Assembly (NCBI RefSeq): GCF_007679965.1
Contig: NZ_VEHL01000012.1
Location: 124,001 to 188,000, forward strand
DNA: 64,000 nucleotides
Direction: 5' to 3'
Source of the DNA: Bordetella genomosp. 13
GTDB taxonomy: Bacteria; Pseudomonadota; Gammaproteobacteria; Burkholderiales; Burkholderiaceae_B
The notes below the pieces were generated by a model. That model was not told the DNA's origin. It was given only the letters and a program-made list of their open reading frames with translations, and did not search any database. The translations under genes were made by a program, and so were the position numbers. This document shows, one piece after another, positions 1 to 7,815 of this stretch (the stretch's first letter is position 1; each line of letters begins with the position of its first letter).

Positions 1-409
1 GTTGCTGGCGGCTGCGCGCCGAAAGCGCGGCCGCGCTGTCGCCGCCGCCCTGGTTCACGGACAGGTGCAGCGTCTGGTCCAGCCGCGAGGCGATTTCTCC
101 GAAGCGCAGCGACAGCGCCTCGATGGCGGATTCCATCTGGCGCCGCGACGATTCGATCTGGCCCGACCACACCGGCGCGAGGTCGGCGCCGAAAGTCTCC
201 AGGCACTGCACGTGCTGTAGACGTTCTTCGGCATGGCGCCGCTGCCGGCGCCGCGCCAGTACGCTGCCCGACATGCCGGCCAGCACGAGCACGGCGGCGG
301 CGGCCAGTCCGGGCCACCGCCACGCGTCGAACGCGGCGCAGCCGAGGCCGCCGGCGGCGCCCAAAAGAGCCGGCAGCAGCCGGTCCGGATTGAGGCGGGT
401 CAGGAACAT
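1..409 (-). CDS. Chemoreceptor-like membrane protein, N-terminal part (cut by window edge)
   Basis: The reading frame runs leftward from an ATG at 409 off the window edge, so about 136 N-terminal residues are visible. The start is preceded by an AGGAA ribosome-binding site. The protein begins with two closely spaced hydrophobic segments (about residues 10-25 and 32-50) with almost no periplasmic loop, then an Arg-rich turn. A hydrophilic, probably helical stretch follows, rich in Gln, Glu and Arg (with QIESSRRQMESA) and ending Gly/Ser-rich. This layout resembles small methyl-accepting chemotaxis proteins that lack a periplasmic sensor, but the signalling domain lies outside the window. A generic coiled-coil membrane protein is the alternative. 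It is divergent from the AraC-type gene at 603. Confidence 0.5.
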   Translation of the reverse strand, partial: MFLTRLNPDRLLPALLGAAGGLGCAAFDAWRWPGLAAAAVLVLAGMSGSVLARRRQRRHAEERLQHVQCLETFGADLAPVWSGQIESSRRQMESAIEALSLRFGEIASRLDQTLHLSVNQGGGDSAAALSARSRQQ

Positions 410-602
410 GGACGAATTCCTGTCATGGGCATTTGTCACGTTTGGGTTGGAAATTTGACGTTTGGTAACTATTACGGCGAGATACGCCTGTTCAGAACGG
501 TCAAGCCGGCCGAATACCGGCACTTCGCCGGCCAGACGAGCGCTTTTGTGCAAGGAACGGCTGCGACAGGCCAGAGAATGCCGGCACAGATCGGAGAGAG
601 CT

Positions 603-1742
603 ATGCGCAGTAAGCAAGGGGACGCGCGTGGTCGCGGTTACGGCACGATGGGCGTGCCGGACGCGGGGGCGCCTGCCGACGTCATGCCCGTCACGCTGCG
701 CCAAGTCCTGTCCGAGGCGATGCGGCACGGCGTCGCGCCCGAGGCGCTGTGCGACGGGCTGGGATTCGTCCCGCAGGACCTGGACGCCGAGGATTTCCTG
801 GTGTCCGAGCCGCAATGCGCGGCCTTCATCCGCCGGGCCATGCGCCTGCTGCAACGTCCTACGCTGGGCCTCGAACTAGGCGTGCGGGTCAACCTGGTGT
901 CATGGGGGCCGGTGGGGCTGGGCTTCATGGCCAGCGGCTCGTCGCGCGAACTGCTGGAATTCGCCATCACCTTCCAGCGCGCGGCGGGGCGCCTGCCCAG
1001 GCTGAGCGGCGAGACCCTGAAGAACAGCTATTGCCTGGGCGCCCGCGCGCAGAACCATGGCCGCGACGTGGCGACGTTCCTGGTCGACGAGACCTTCGCC
1101 GCCCTGGGCCAGATCTGCCGCCAGGTCGTCGGGTCGCACTTCAACCCGCGGCAGATCGACCTGGTCATGGATCGTCCGCCGTACGGCGCTGTCTACGAGG
1201 AAGTGTTCCGCTGCTCGGTGCGCTTCGGACAGGCGGAGAACCGCATGTATTTTCCGCTGGAGCCCTATGCCATCCGCTCCGCGGATGCGCGCGTGCTGCG
1301 GCAGGTGGTGAAGTGGCTGGCGCCGCGCGACGAGCCGGCGCGCGAGGCGGGCAGCGCGCTCGAGGCGACGGTGACGCAGGCCATACGCCGCAACCTGGCC
1401 GATCCGCCGCCGCTGCGGGACGTGGCGGCGCTGCTGCATACCAGCGAACGCACGCTGCGCCGCCGGCTGACGCAGGCGGGGCGCAGCTATGCCGAACTGC
1501 TGGCGGAAGAGCGCAGGGGGCGTGCGCTGTCCCTCATCTCGCACACCTTGCGTCCCATGCGCGAGATCGCGCTGGAGTGCGGGTTCACCGACGTGCGCAC
1601 ACTGCAGCGCGCGGTCAAGCGCTGGACGGGACTGTCGCCCACCGCGCTGCGGCGCGAACGGCACGATGCCGCGGCGTGCTGCGCCGCCGCGCGCCCGCGG
1701 ACGGGCGGCGGGCAGGGGCTGAACGAGGCGTGCGTCGGTTGA
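603..1742 (+). CDS. AraC family transcriptional regulator (AraC_binding_2/Arabinose_bd plus HTH_18 type)
   Basis: A predicted DNA-binding regulator of 379 residues. I chose the ATG at 603 over in-frame upstream starts because GGAGAG lies 7 bases before it. An N-terminal regulatory domain (about residues 30-215) matches the type found in OruR/ArgR-like and virulence-associated AraC regulators. The C-terminal double helix-turn-helix occupies about residues 262-352; it has the typical first recognition region (LHTSERTLRRRL) and second region (AGRS...), and then REIALECGFTDVRTLQRAVKRWTG. The last roughly 25 residues are a low-complexity Ala/Arg/Gly tail. The divergent neighbour is the chemoreceptor-like gene; the following flavin reductase is convergent. 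The effector and targets cannot be read from the sequence. Confidence 0.87.
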   Translation: MRSKQGDARGRGYGTMGVPDAGAPADVMPVTLRQVLSEAMRHGVAPEALCDGLGFVPQDLDAEDFLVSEPQCAAFIRRAMRLLQRPTLGLELGVRVNLVSWGPVGLGFMASGSSRELLEFAITFQRAAGRLPRLSGETLKNSYCLGARAQNHGRDVATFLVDETFAALGQICRQVVGSHFNPRQIDLVMDRPPYGAVYEEVFRCSVRFGQAENRMYFPLEPYAIRSADARVLRQVVKWLAPRDEPAREAGSALEATVTQAIRRNLADPPPLRDVAALLHTSERTLRRRLTQAGRSYAELLAEERRGRALSLISHTLRPMREIALECGFTDVRTLQRAVKRWTGLSPTALRRERHDAAACCAAARPRTGGGQGLNEACVG

Positions 1743-1757
1743 CGGGGGCGGCGGGCC

Positions 1758-2378
1758 TCAGCCGGGCCGGCGCATCTTGAACAGCGAGTCGGGCGAGATG
1801 GTGAAGTAATCGGCCGGACCGCCGCCGCGCATGATGGGGCGCGCCGCGGCCGTGTCGAAGATGCCGTCCTTCAGCAATTCCTGGCGGATGTGCACGCCGA
1901 CCACTTCGCCCAGCACCAGCCAGCTGTCGGCCTTGACGCCCGCCGCGTCCTGCAGCTGGATCACCTGCGAGGTGCGGCATTCGAACGAGACCGGGCTTTC
2001 GGCCACGTGCGGCACGGACACCACACGCGAGGCGCGCGGCGTCAGGCCGGACAGGGCGAACTCGTCCACCTCGGGCGGCACGGCGGCGCTGGTGGCATTC
2101 ATGGCCTCGGCCAGGTCGAACGACACCAGGTTCCAGCAGAACTCGCCCGTGGCTTCGGCATTGCGCACGCTGTCCTTGTAGGCCGTGCACGAGAAACCGA
2201 TGATGGGCGGCGTGTAGTTGAACGCGTTGAAGAAGCTGAACGGCGCCAGGTTCAGCACGCCGTCGCCGGCCCGCGACGAGATCCAGCCGATCGGACGCGG
2301 CGCGACGATGGCGTTCAAGGGGTTGTGGGGCAGGCCGTGACCCTGGGCGGGTTCGTAGAAATAGATATCGTCGGACAT
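1758..2378 (-). CDS. Flavin reductase-like (FMN-binding split barrel) protein
   Basis: A 206-residue protein of the flavin reductase-like domain family. The motif GLPHNPLNAIVAPRPIGWIS near the N-terminus is characteristic of the group that binds FMN in a split beta-barrel. NLAPFSFFNAF and the later SFECRTSQVIQL also fit the fold. Members act as flavin reductases or supply reduced flavin to partner oxygenases; no partner oxygenase is adjacent, so the electron acceptor is unknown. Neither candidate start (ATG 2378, or ATG 2408 ten codons upstream) has a good ribosome-binding site. I prefer 2378 because the family motif begins soon after it. Confidence 0.85.
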   Translation of the reverse strand: MSDDIYFYEPAQGHGLPHNPLNAIVAPRPIGWISSRAGDGVLNLAPFSFFNAFNYTPPIIGFSCTAYKDSVRNAEATGEFCWNLVSFDLAEAMNATSAAVPPEVDEFALSGLTPRASRVVSVPHVAESPVSFECRTSQVIQLQDAAGVKADSWLVLGEVVGVHIRQELLKDGIFDTAAARPIMRGGGPADYFTISPDSLFKMRRPG

Positions 2379-2587
2379 GGCGTCGGGCGCGCGAATGGAA
2401 ACAGGCATTGTGCGTGAAAACGCCCGGCCAGTGCGCGAGATGTCCATCCTGCGCGCATACCGCCGCCATGCACCCTTCGTTTGATGTGGCGGGATGCCTG
2501 CGTGGTCCAGCCGGTGCCGCGGCGCGGACCCATCCGTTCGCCTGCTGCGTGGCGCGTCCGCCGGCCGGTCGACGCGCCCGTCGTGGC

Positions 2588-2824
2588 TCAGCCCGTCTGC
2601 CCGGGCGGTTTCATGCCGGAAGTGTCCAGCATGTCGTCTTCGCCCGCGGGCACGCCGGGCTCTCCGGGTTCGGTCAGCGTGCGGCCGTCGCGCGGCATGC
2701 CGGCCACTCGGCGGCCGACCTGGGGCATGGGCATCTTGCCGGTGCCCTCGCGCGAGGGCTCGGCGGTACTGCGGTCGGGGCCCGGCACGTGGGGCGGAAC
2801 GGGTTGCTTGGTGTCGTTGCTCAT
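2588..2824 (-). CDS. Small hypothetical hydrophilic protein
   Basis: I do not recognise this 78-residue protein. It is rich in Pro, Gly and Asp, has no hydrophobic segment or cysteine, and looks intrinsically disordered (MSNDTKQPVPPHVPGPDRST at the start, SGMKPPGQTG at the end). The ATG at 2824 has a GGAG ribosome-binding site at normal spacing; a GTG two codons upstream is possible. The gene lies between the flavin reductase and the NadQ-like gene, and no partner is obvious. The good ribosome site and clean stop support a real gene, but a chance open frame in GC-rich DNA is not excluded. Confidence 0.5.
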   Translation of the reverse strand: MSNDTKQPVPPHVPGPDRSTAEPSREGTGKMPMPQVGRRVAGMPRDGRTLTEPGEPGVPAGEDDMLDTSGMKPPGQTG

Positions 2825-2957
2825 GGGCACTCCGTCTGGGATGCGGCAAGGCCGCGTTCGTGGTCGGGTATTGCTCGTACCATGCTAAAGGGCAGGGCGG
2901 CGTCCTGCAGTCTCGAAGCGTGTCGTTTGCAAAAGGCTGTTGCGCGGGTCGCGCACC

Positions 2958-2963
2958 TATAAT
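2958..2963 (+). promoter_or_regulatory. Candidate -10 element upstream of the NadQ-like gene
   Basis: A perfect TATAAT stands in otherwise GC-rich DNA, about 50 bases before the likely start codon at 3016. No convincing -35 hexamer lies at 16-18 bases; TTGCGC is too close and TTGCAA too far. The call rests on the -10 match and position only. Confidence 0.4.
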
Positions 2964-3015
2964 CGTGGCGGGCCGCGGCCGCGCCGGCCTTTCCTTTGTA
3001 TTCGCGCCTATTCCC

Positions 3016-3993
3016 TTGACCGATTCCGTTCCTCGCTCCGTCGCCGCCGAACTGGTTGCCGTGTTGGTCGCGGTCACCCAGGGCGAGCCCCGGGTGCTGA
3101 CCATCGAGTCCGCGAGCGCGCTGCCGGCCGGCCCCTTCGAGGTCGAGCACCGTTCGCTGCAATCCGGCTTGCGCGCCTGGGTCGAGACGCAGACGCACCA
3201 GCCCGTGGGCTACATGGAACAACTCTACACCTTCGCCGACCGCGACCGGTCGGACGAGGGCGGCGCGCGCGTGATCTCGGTGTGCTATCTGGGCCTGACC
3301 CGCGAATCCGGCGCGCCGGGCGGCTGGCAGCCCTGGTATCGCTACTTCCCGTGGGAAGACTGGCGCGAGGGGCGGCCGGAAATGATCGACGCATCGATCC
3401 TGCCCCGCCTGCGCCACTGGGCCCGCCAGGGCGCCGACGGTGCCGTGCGCGAGCTGCGCGGCCAGCGCGTGGACATGACCTTCGGCCGCGACGGCGACGC
3501 ATGGAACGAGGACATGGTGCTGCAACGCTACGAACTGCTGTTCGAGGCGGGGCTGGTGCCCGAGGCCGACCGTCATGGCGACAAGGGCGATGGCCACGAT
3601 GACGGCGCCGGCAGCGGCAACCGCCGCAAGCTCCATGGCTGCGCCGCGGGCGCCTTGCCGGGCCAGCCGATGCGGCACGACCATCGCCGCATCCTGGCCA
3701 CCGGCATCGCGCGGCTGCGCGCCAAGATCAAATACCGGCCAGTGGTTTTCGAACTGATGCCGGCCGAATTCACCTTGTTGCAATTGCAGGTGGCGGTCGA
3801 GGCGTTGGCCGGCCGCGGCCTGCACAAGCAGAATTTCCGCCGCCTGATCGAGCAGCAATCGCTGGTCGAGGAAACCGGCGCCATGGCGGCCAGCGCCGCG
3901 GGCCGCCCGGCCAAGCTGTTCCGCTTTCGCGGCGACGTGCTCCTGGAGCGCGCCATCTCGGGCAGCAAGCTGCCGTTGGCGCGGCAGGCCTGA
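3016..3993 (+). CDS. nadQ: NadQ-like transcriptional regulator of NAD synthesis (COG4111 type)
   Basis: About 325 residues. The N-terminal two thirds resemble a Nudix fold (QLYTFADRDR, ISVCYLGLTR, RYFPWEDWREGRPEMIDASI), but the catalytic REXXEE box is absent, so it is probably a ligand-sensing domain. The C-terminal winged-helix region (FELMPAEFTLLQLQVAVEAL, then KQNFRRLIE) follows a Gly/His/Asp-rich linker near residues 190-220. This architecture is known from NadQ and NrtR-type regulators, which repress NAD synthesis genes. The next gene is nadC, and a palindrome lies between them, which supports the call. The start is uncertain: no in-frame ATG precedes the conserved part, so TTG 3016 (or a GTG near 3061) is inferred. 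Confidence 0.75.
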   Translation: MTDSVPRSVAAELVAVLVAVTQGEPRVLTIESASALPAGPFEVEHRSLQSGLRAWVETQTHQPVGYMEQLYTFADRDRSDEGGARVISVCYLGLTRESGAPGGWQPWYRYFPWEDWREGRPEMIDASILPRLRHWARQGADGAVRELRGQRVDMTFGRDGDAWNEDMVLQRYELLFEAGLVPEADRHGDKGDGHDDGAGSGNRRKLHGCAAGALPGQPMRHDHRRILATGIARLRAKIKYRPVVFELMPAEFTLLQLQVAVEALAGRGLHKQNFRRLIEQQSLVEETGAMAASAAGRPAKLFRFRGDVLLERAISGSKLPLARQA

Positions 3994-4141
3994 CCTCCAC
4001 TGTCGACGCGCGGTAGCGCACGCCTCGCGGGCAATCCCGTCCCGCAATTGGGCTGCCCAGGGTAGTCGAGCGACGATGTGGCGCGTGGCAGCCGATGGCC
4101 TCGGATTGCCGCCCTTTGCTGCGCTGCAGCTTGACGCCATA

Positions 4142-4162
4142 TTATGCTCAGAATTAGCATAA
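4142..4162. promoter_or_regulatory. Palindromic operator in the nadC promoter, probable NadQ site
   Basis: A perfect inverted repeat, TTATGCT, 7-base spacer, AGCATAA, lies between the NadQ-like gene and nadC. It overlaps a plausible nadC promoter: TTGACG at 4131-4136 and TAGCAT at 4155-4160, spacing 18. That position would let a bound repressor block RNA polymerase. The link to NadQ is inferred from gene context and from the AT-rich palindrome standing in GC-rich sequence. Confidence 0.7.
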
Positions 4163-4199
4163 ATTCATCCGCGCCATGCGCTTTTTATTTACCGATGAA

Positions 4200-4216
4200 A
4201 TACTCCAAATGAGCAC
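4200..4216. promoter_or_regulatory. Second, degenerate copy of the nadC operator
   Basis: ATACTCCAAATGAGCAC matches 12 of 17 positions of the upstream site core at 4144-4160 and keeps its symmetry (ACTC/GAGC). It lies 56 bp downstream, about five helical turns, and overlaps the candidate start codon at 4209. It may be an auxiliary site for cooperative or looping repression; this is inference. Confidence 0.45.
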
Positions 4217-5087
4217 AATTGATCGCCTTGCCGTCGACCTCCGCCCCATCGCGCCCCTGCCCGCTCTGATGCTCGAGCCGTTGGTGCGCGCGGCCCTGCA
4301 GGAAGACCTGGGCCGAGCGGGCGACATCACCACCGATGCCATCGTGCCGGCCGATGCCCGGGCGCAGGTCCATCTGCGGGCGCGCCAGTCCGGCGTGCTG
4401 GCCGGGCTGGACCTGGCCCGGCTGGCGTTCCAGCTGATGGATCCCTCGGTGGCATTCGAGTCCCGGCTCGTGGATGGCGCGCGCCTGGAGCCGGGCAGCG
4501 AGATCGCCGTCATCCGCGGCGCCGCGCGCGGATTGCTGACGGCGGAGCGCACGGCGCTGAATTTCCTGTGCCATCTCAGCGGCGTGGCCTCGGCCACGGC
4601 CTCCATCGTGGATGCGATCCGCGATACGCATTGCCGCGTCACGTGCACGCGCAAGACCATGCCGGGACTCCGCGCCCTCCAGAAGTACGCGGTGCGTGTC
4701 GGCGGCGGCAGCAATCACCGATTCGGCCTGGACGACGCCGTGCTCATCAAGGACAACCACATCGCCGTCGCGGGCGGCATCGTGCCCGCCGTCCAGCGGG
4801 CACGCGCGGCCATCGGCCACCTGGTCAAGATCGAACTGGAAGTGGACACCCTGGCCCAGTTGGACGAGGCGCTGGCGCTGGGCGTGGACGTGGTGCTGCT
4901 GGACAACATGGACCCCGACACGCTGCGCGAGGCGGTATGCCGCGTGGACGGCCGCGCCATCACCGAGGCTTCGGGCCGCATCACCCCGGAGTCCGCGCCG
5001 CAGGTGGCCGCCACCGGCGTGGACCTGATGGCCATCGGCTGGCTGACGCACAGCGCACGCGTGCTGGACATCGGGCTGGATGCGTAG
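4209..5087 (+). CDS. nadC: Nicotinate-nucleotide pyrophosphorylase (carboxylating), quinolinate phosphoribosyltransferase
   Basis: Converts quinolinate and PRPP to nicotinate mononucleotide, CO2 and pyrophosphate in de novo NAD synthesis. Family motifs are clear: DLGRAGDITTDAI near the N-terminus, TAERTALNFLCHLSGVA, TCTRKTMPGLR, GGGSNHRFGLDDAVLIKDNH, KIELEVDTL, and VLLDNM followed by ITEASG. These hold the Arg, Lys and His residues that bind quinolinate and PRPP. The length (292 residues) is normal. ATG 4209 is chosen because the alignable part begins soon after it and an inferred transcript starts near 4167; ATG 4176 is in frame, and neither has a strong ribosome site. nadA and nadB are not in the window. 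Confidence 0.93.
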   Translation: MSTIDRLAVDLRPIAPLPALMLEPLVRAALQEDLGRAGDITTDAIVPADARAQVHLRARQSGVLAGLDLARLAFQLMDPSVAFESRLVDGARLEPGSEIAVIRGAARGLLTAERTALNFLCHLSGVASATASIVDAIRDTHCRVTCTRKTMPGLRALQKYAVRVGGGSNHRFGLDDAVLIKDNHIAVAGGIVPAVQRARAAIGHLVKIELEVDTLAQLDEALALGVDVVLLDNMDPDTLREAVCRVDGRAITEASGRITPESAPQVAATGVDLMAIGWLTHSARVLDIGLDA

Positions 5088-5168
5088 CATGGCCGGCTTG
5101 AACGACGCTGCGGCTTTTCGCGGGACCTTGGCGCGGCCCGCACGGCACCGCGCGAAGGGCGTGCGCGC

Positions 5169-6320
5169 ATGAGCTCCTATCGCACATTGCGCCGTTTGGC
5201 GGCGACCGTCGCCCTGTCCGCATGCGCCTGGGCAGCCGCCGTCCACGTGGCCCCGACGTCGTCGCTGCCCGACGCGGTCCATGCCGACCCGTCACCGGCA
5301 TTGCCGGCTGCCACGTTCTCGTCCGCTGCCGCCCGGGCGGACTCGTCATCGTCCGCGCCCCACGCCGGCCAGGCGGAACCCTCGTCATCCCCGCTGCGCG
5401 CCGCCCACCCGAACCCGTCCTCATCCTGGCCCTCGCGTGCCATCACCATCGTCGTGACCTTTCCGCCCGGCGGCGGCACCGACCTGCTGGCGCGCAAGCT
5501 GGGCGCGGGCCTGCAGCGCGAACTGGGCCAGCCCGTGGTGGTGGAGAACCGCCCCGGCGCCAGCGGCAACATCGGCGCGCGTTTCGTGGCCCGGGCCGCG
5601 CCGGACGGCTACACGCTGCTGATGGTCAACAGTTCGTTCGCCATCAATCCGGCGGTCTATCGCGACCTGGACTTCTCGCCGCGCGACGACTTCACCGCGG
5701 TGGCCAACGTGGCGTTCGTGCCGTCCGTCCTGGCGGTGCCGGCCGCCTCGCCCCTGCACTCGCTGGCCGATGCCCTGGGGCACGCCATGTCCATCGACGC
5801 GCCGCTGCCCTATGCCTCGTGCGGCAACGGCACGCCGCAGCACCTGGCCGGCGAGATGCTGCACGAGGCCACGGGCGCGCGCCTGCAGCACGTGCCGTAT
5901 CGCGGTTGCGGCCCGGCGCTGTCCGACCTGCTGTCGGGCCAGGTGCCCCTGGGCATCGTCACGGCTTCCAGCGCGACGCCGTACCTGCGTGCCGGCACGC
6001 TGCGCGCGCTGGCGGTGACCTCGGCGCGGCGCTCGCCGCTCCTGCCCGACGTGCCGACCGTGGCGCAGCAGGGCGCGCCCGGTTATGAACTGGATCAGTG
6101 GCATGGCCTGCTGGCGCCTGCCGGCACGCCCCAGGATGCGGTGCTGCGCCTGAACGGCGTGGTGGCCGACCTGCTGGCGCAGCCCGCCATGCGGCAGGAG
6201 CTGCTGCAGCTGGGCTACACCCCGGCCTCGGACACGCCGGAAGCCTTCCAGGCGCTGGTCCATGCGGACATCGACCGTTTCGGCCGGCTGGGACAGCGGA
6301 TCGGCTTGAGGATGGACTGA
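5169..6320 (+). CDS. Bug family (TctC-like) periplasmic solute-binding protein with an unusual N-terminal linker
   Basis: A 383-residue tripartite tricarboxylate transporter receptor. The Bug signature TFPPGGGTDLLARKLG starts near residue 96, followed by VVVENRPGASGNIGA and the typical LPDVPTVAQQGAPGYE near the C-terminus. A signal peptide (residues 1-25) is visible. Unlike typical Bug proteins of about 320-330 residues, roughly residues 28-90 form a Ser/Pro/Ala/His-rich segment with imprecise repeats (DPSPALP, SSSAPHAG, EPSSSP, NPSSS). This looks like a flexible spacer between the signal and the binding fold. No membrane components are adjacent, so it would have to work with TctBA encoded elsewhere. 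The ligand is unknown. Confidence 0.88.
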   Translation: MSSYRTLRRLAATVALSACAWAAAVHVAPTSSLPDAVHADPSPALPAATFSSAAARADSSSSAPHAGQAEPSSSPLRAAHPNPSSSWPSRAITIVVTFPPGGGTDLLARKLGAGLQRELGQPVVVENRPGASGNIGARFVARAAPDGYTLLMVNSSFAINPAVYRDLDFSPRDDFTAVANVAFVPSVLAVPAASPLHSLADALGHAMSIDAPLPYASCGNGTPQHLAGEMLHEATGARLQHVPYRGCGPALSDLLSGQVPLGIVTASSATPYLRAGTLRALAVTSARRSPLLPDVPTVAQQGAPGYELDQWHGLLAPAGTPQDAVLRLNGVVADLLAQPAMRQELLQLGYTPASDTPEAFQALVHADIDRFGRLGQRIGLRMD

Positions 6321-6371
6321 TCCTAGGCCGGCGCGGCAGTGCGCTGGGCCCTGCGCTGCCAGCACCTGGAC

Positions 6372-7145
6372 TCAGGCTACCGCCTGCTCGGCCTGCGCCT
6401 GCGACAGCTGCGCCTCCAGTTGCTCCTTCAGGCTCGCGGGCAGCTTCAACTGGCGCGCCAGTTCATCCAGGTAGGCGCGCTCCATGTAGCTTTCCTCGTC
6501 GACCACCATCAGGCTGGCCAGGTACATCTCCGCGGCCATTTCCGGCGTGCGGGCGGCGCGGGCCACGGCGGCGGGATCCAGCGGGCGGGCCAGTTCGGCC
6601 TCCACCCAGGCGCGGTCGGACGCATCGCCCGACAGCTTGACCAGGGCGTCTTCCAGCATATGGCGCTCCTGGTCGCCGACGTGGCCGTCGGCCTTGGCCG
6701 CGCCGATCATGGCCACCAGCACCGCGTTGCTGTGCTGCTCGACCTGGTCGGGCAGCACGCGGTCCAGCGTCTGCGGTTCGGGCAGCGCCTGCTGCGGCTG
6801 GCCGGCGGGAGCGGCCGCCGTTTGCTTGCGCTGCCAGTCGCCATAGGCGCGATAGGCCAGCGCGCCCAGGGCGGCCAGGCCGCCGTACATGGCGACGTTG
6901 CCGCCGATCTTGCGGGCCTTCTTGCTGCTGAGCAGCAGGCCGAGGGCGCCGCCGCCCAATGCGCCGCCGCCGAAGCCGCCGAGGAAGCTGCCGGCGCCGC
7001 CGCTGCCTTGGGCCAGGCTGCCGAGCTTGCCGAGCAGGCCACCCGCGCCGCTGCCTTGCGAGGCGCCTTGCAGCTTCGAGGAAGCGTCCTGGACCAGGCC
7101 CTGGCCGGATTGCAGCAGATGATCGAGAAGTTGACGGGCGCTCAA
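6372..7145 (-). CDS. TerB/DUF533 family protein (YebE-like)
   Basis: A 257-residue protein with a Gly-rich hydrophobic central part (about residues 50-100; GGFGGGALGGGALGLLLSSKKARKIG) and a C-terminal tellurite-resistance-TerB-like helical domain (about 125-250; MIGAAKADGHVGDQERHML, MYLASLMVVDEESYMERAYL). The acidic positions in the domain resemble those of DUF533 proteins, usually annotated as inner-membrane proteins of unknown function. The start codon is TTG at 7145: GGAGG lies 5 bases upstream and no earlier in-frame ATG exists before the conserved part. Function is unknown, and real tellurite resistance is not implied. Confidence 0.85.
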   Translation of the reverse strand: MSARQLLDHLLQSGQGLVQDASSKLQGASQGSGAGGLLGKLGSLAQGSGGAGSFLGGFGGGALGGGALGLLLSSKKARKIGGNVAMYGGLAALGALAYRAYGDWQRKQTAAAPAGQPQQALPEPQTLDRVLPDQVEQHSNAVLVAMIGAAKADGHVGDQERHMLEDALVKLSGDASDRAWVEAELARPLDPAAVARAARTPEMAAEMYLASLMVVDEESYMERAYLDELARQLKLPASLKEQLEAQLSQAQAEQAVA

Positions 7146-7293
7146 GAGGACCTCCGGGAAAAAGCAGAAGAATCCGTTGGGACCGGCCGTCGCGGCGTAA
7201 GTTCAGCTTTTAGTCAGTTACAGGGTGCTGGAAGTGCTACAACGTGGGGCAGTGGCCATTCGGGGCCGCATCATTCCACTCCTGGAGTACCCG

Positions 7294-7689
7294 ATGACGA
7301 TACACATCCGATCCACCGGCGCCGCCGATGGCATGCGTTTTCTTGCCAACGCCGAAGGCCATGACCTGCCGTTGGGCATGCCCGCGCCCACGGGCGACGG
7401 TCCGGATCCGCACGATTATTTCGACACCGCGCTGGGCGGCTGCAAGGTGCTGACGCTGATGGTCTATGCCCAGCGCAAGCAATGGCCGCTGACCTCGGTG
7501 GAAGTGGACGTGGTGCGTGACGCCAGCGAAGAACGCAAGGGCGTGTACCGCCTGACGGTGCAATTGAAGCTGCTGGGGGATCTGACGGACGCGCAGCGCG
7601 CGGAACTGCTGTCGGTGGCGGACCGTTGCCCGATCCACAAGCTGATGACGACGACCGACGTGCAGATCGCGACGGTCCTGCAGGACTGA
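7294..7689 (+). CDS. OsmC family protein
   Basis: A 131-residue protein of the OsmC/Ohr fold. The two conserved cysteines are present, one in GGCKVLTLMVYAQRKQWPL and one in VADRCPIHKLM, the arrangement used in thiol-dependent reduction of organic hydroperoxides by OsmC/Ohr members. YhfA-like members have less certain function. ATG 7294 is selected because GGAG lies 8 bases upstream; the frame remains open to 7225 without a better start. The divergent TerB-like gene and the convergent fabI do not reveal a pathway. Confidence 0.85.
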   Translation: MTIHIRSTGAADGMRFLANAEGHDLPLGMPAPTGDGPDPHDYFDTALGGCKVLTLMVYAQRKQWPLTSVEVDVVRDASEERKGVYRLTVQLKLLGDLTDAQRAELLSVADRCPIHKLMTTTDVQIATVLQD

Positions 7690-7815
7690 CGGCCGGCGGG
7701 CCATGTCGCACCGGGTGCCGCGCAGCGGCGCCCAGCCGCGGCGAGTGCCCGCGCCCTGGCTTCCGCATCCGCGTCCGCCACGCAATGGCGGGCCCGCGGA
7801 CGCGGCGGGAAAGCC

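Noticed and set aside
1..458. Several plus-strand open frames near the left edge
   Set aside because: They overlap the minus-strand chemoreceptor-like frame, which has a plausible start, ribosome site and membrane helices.
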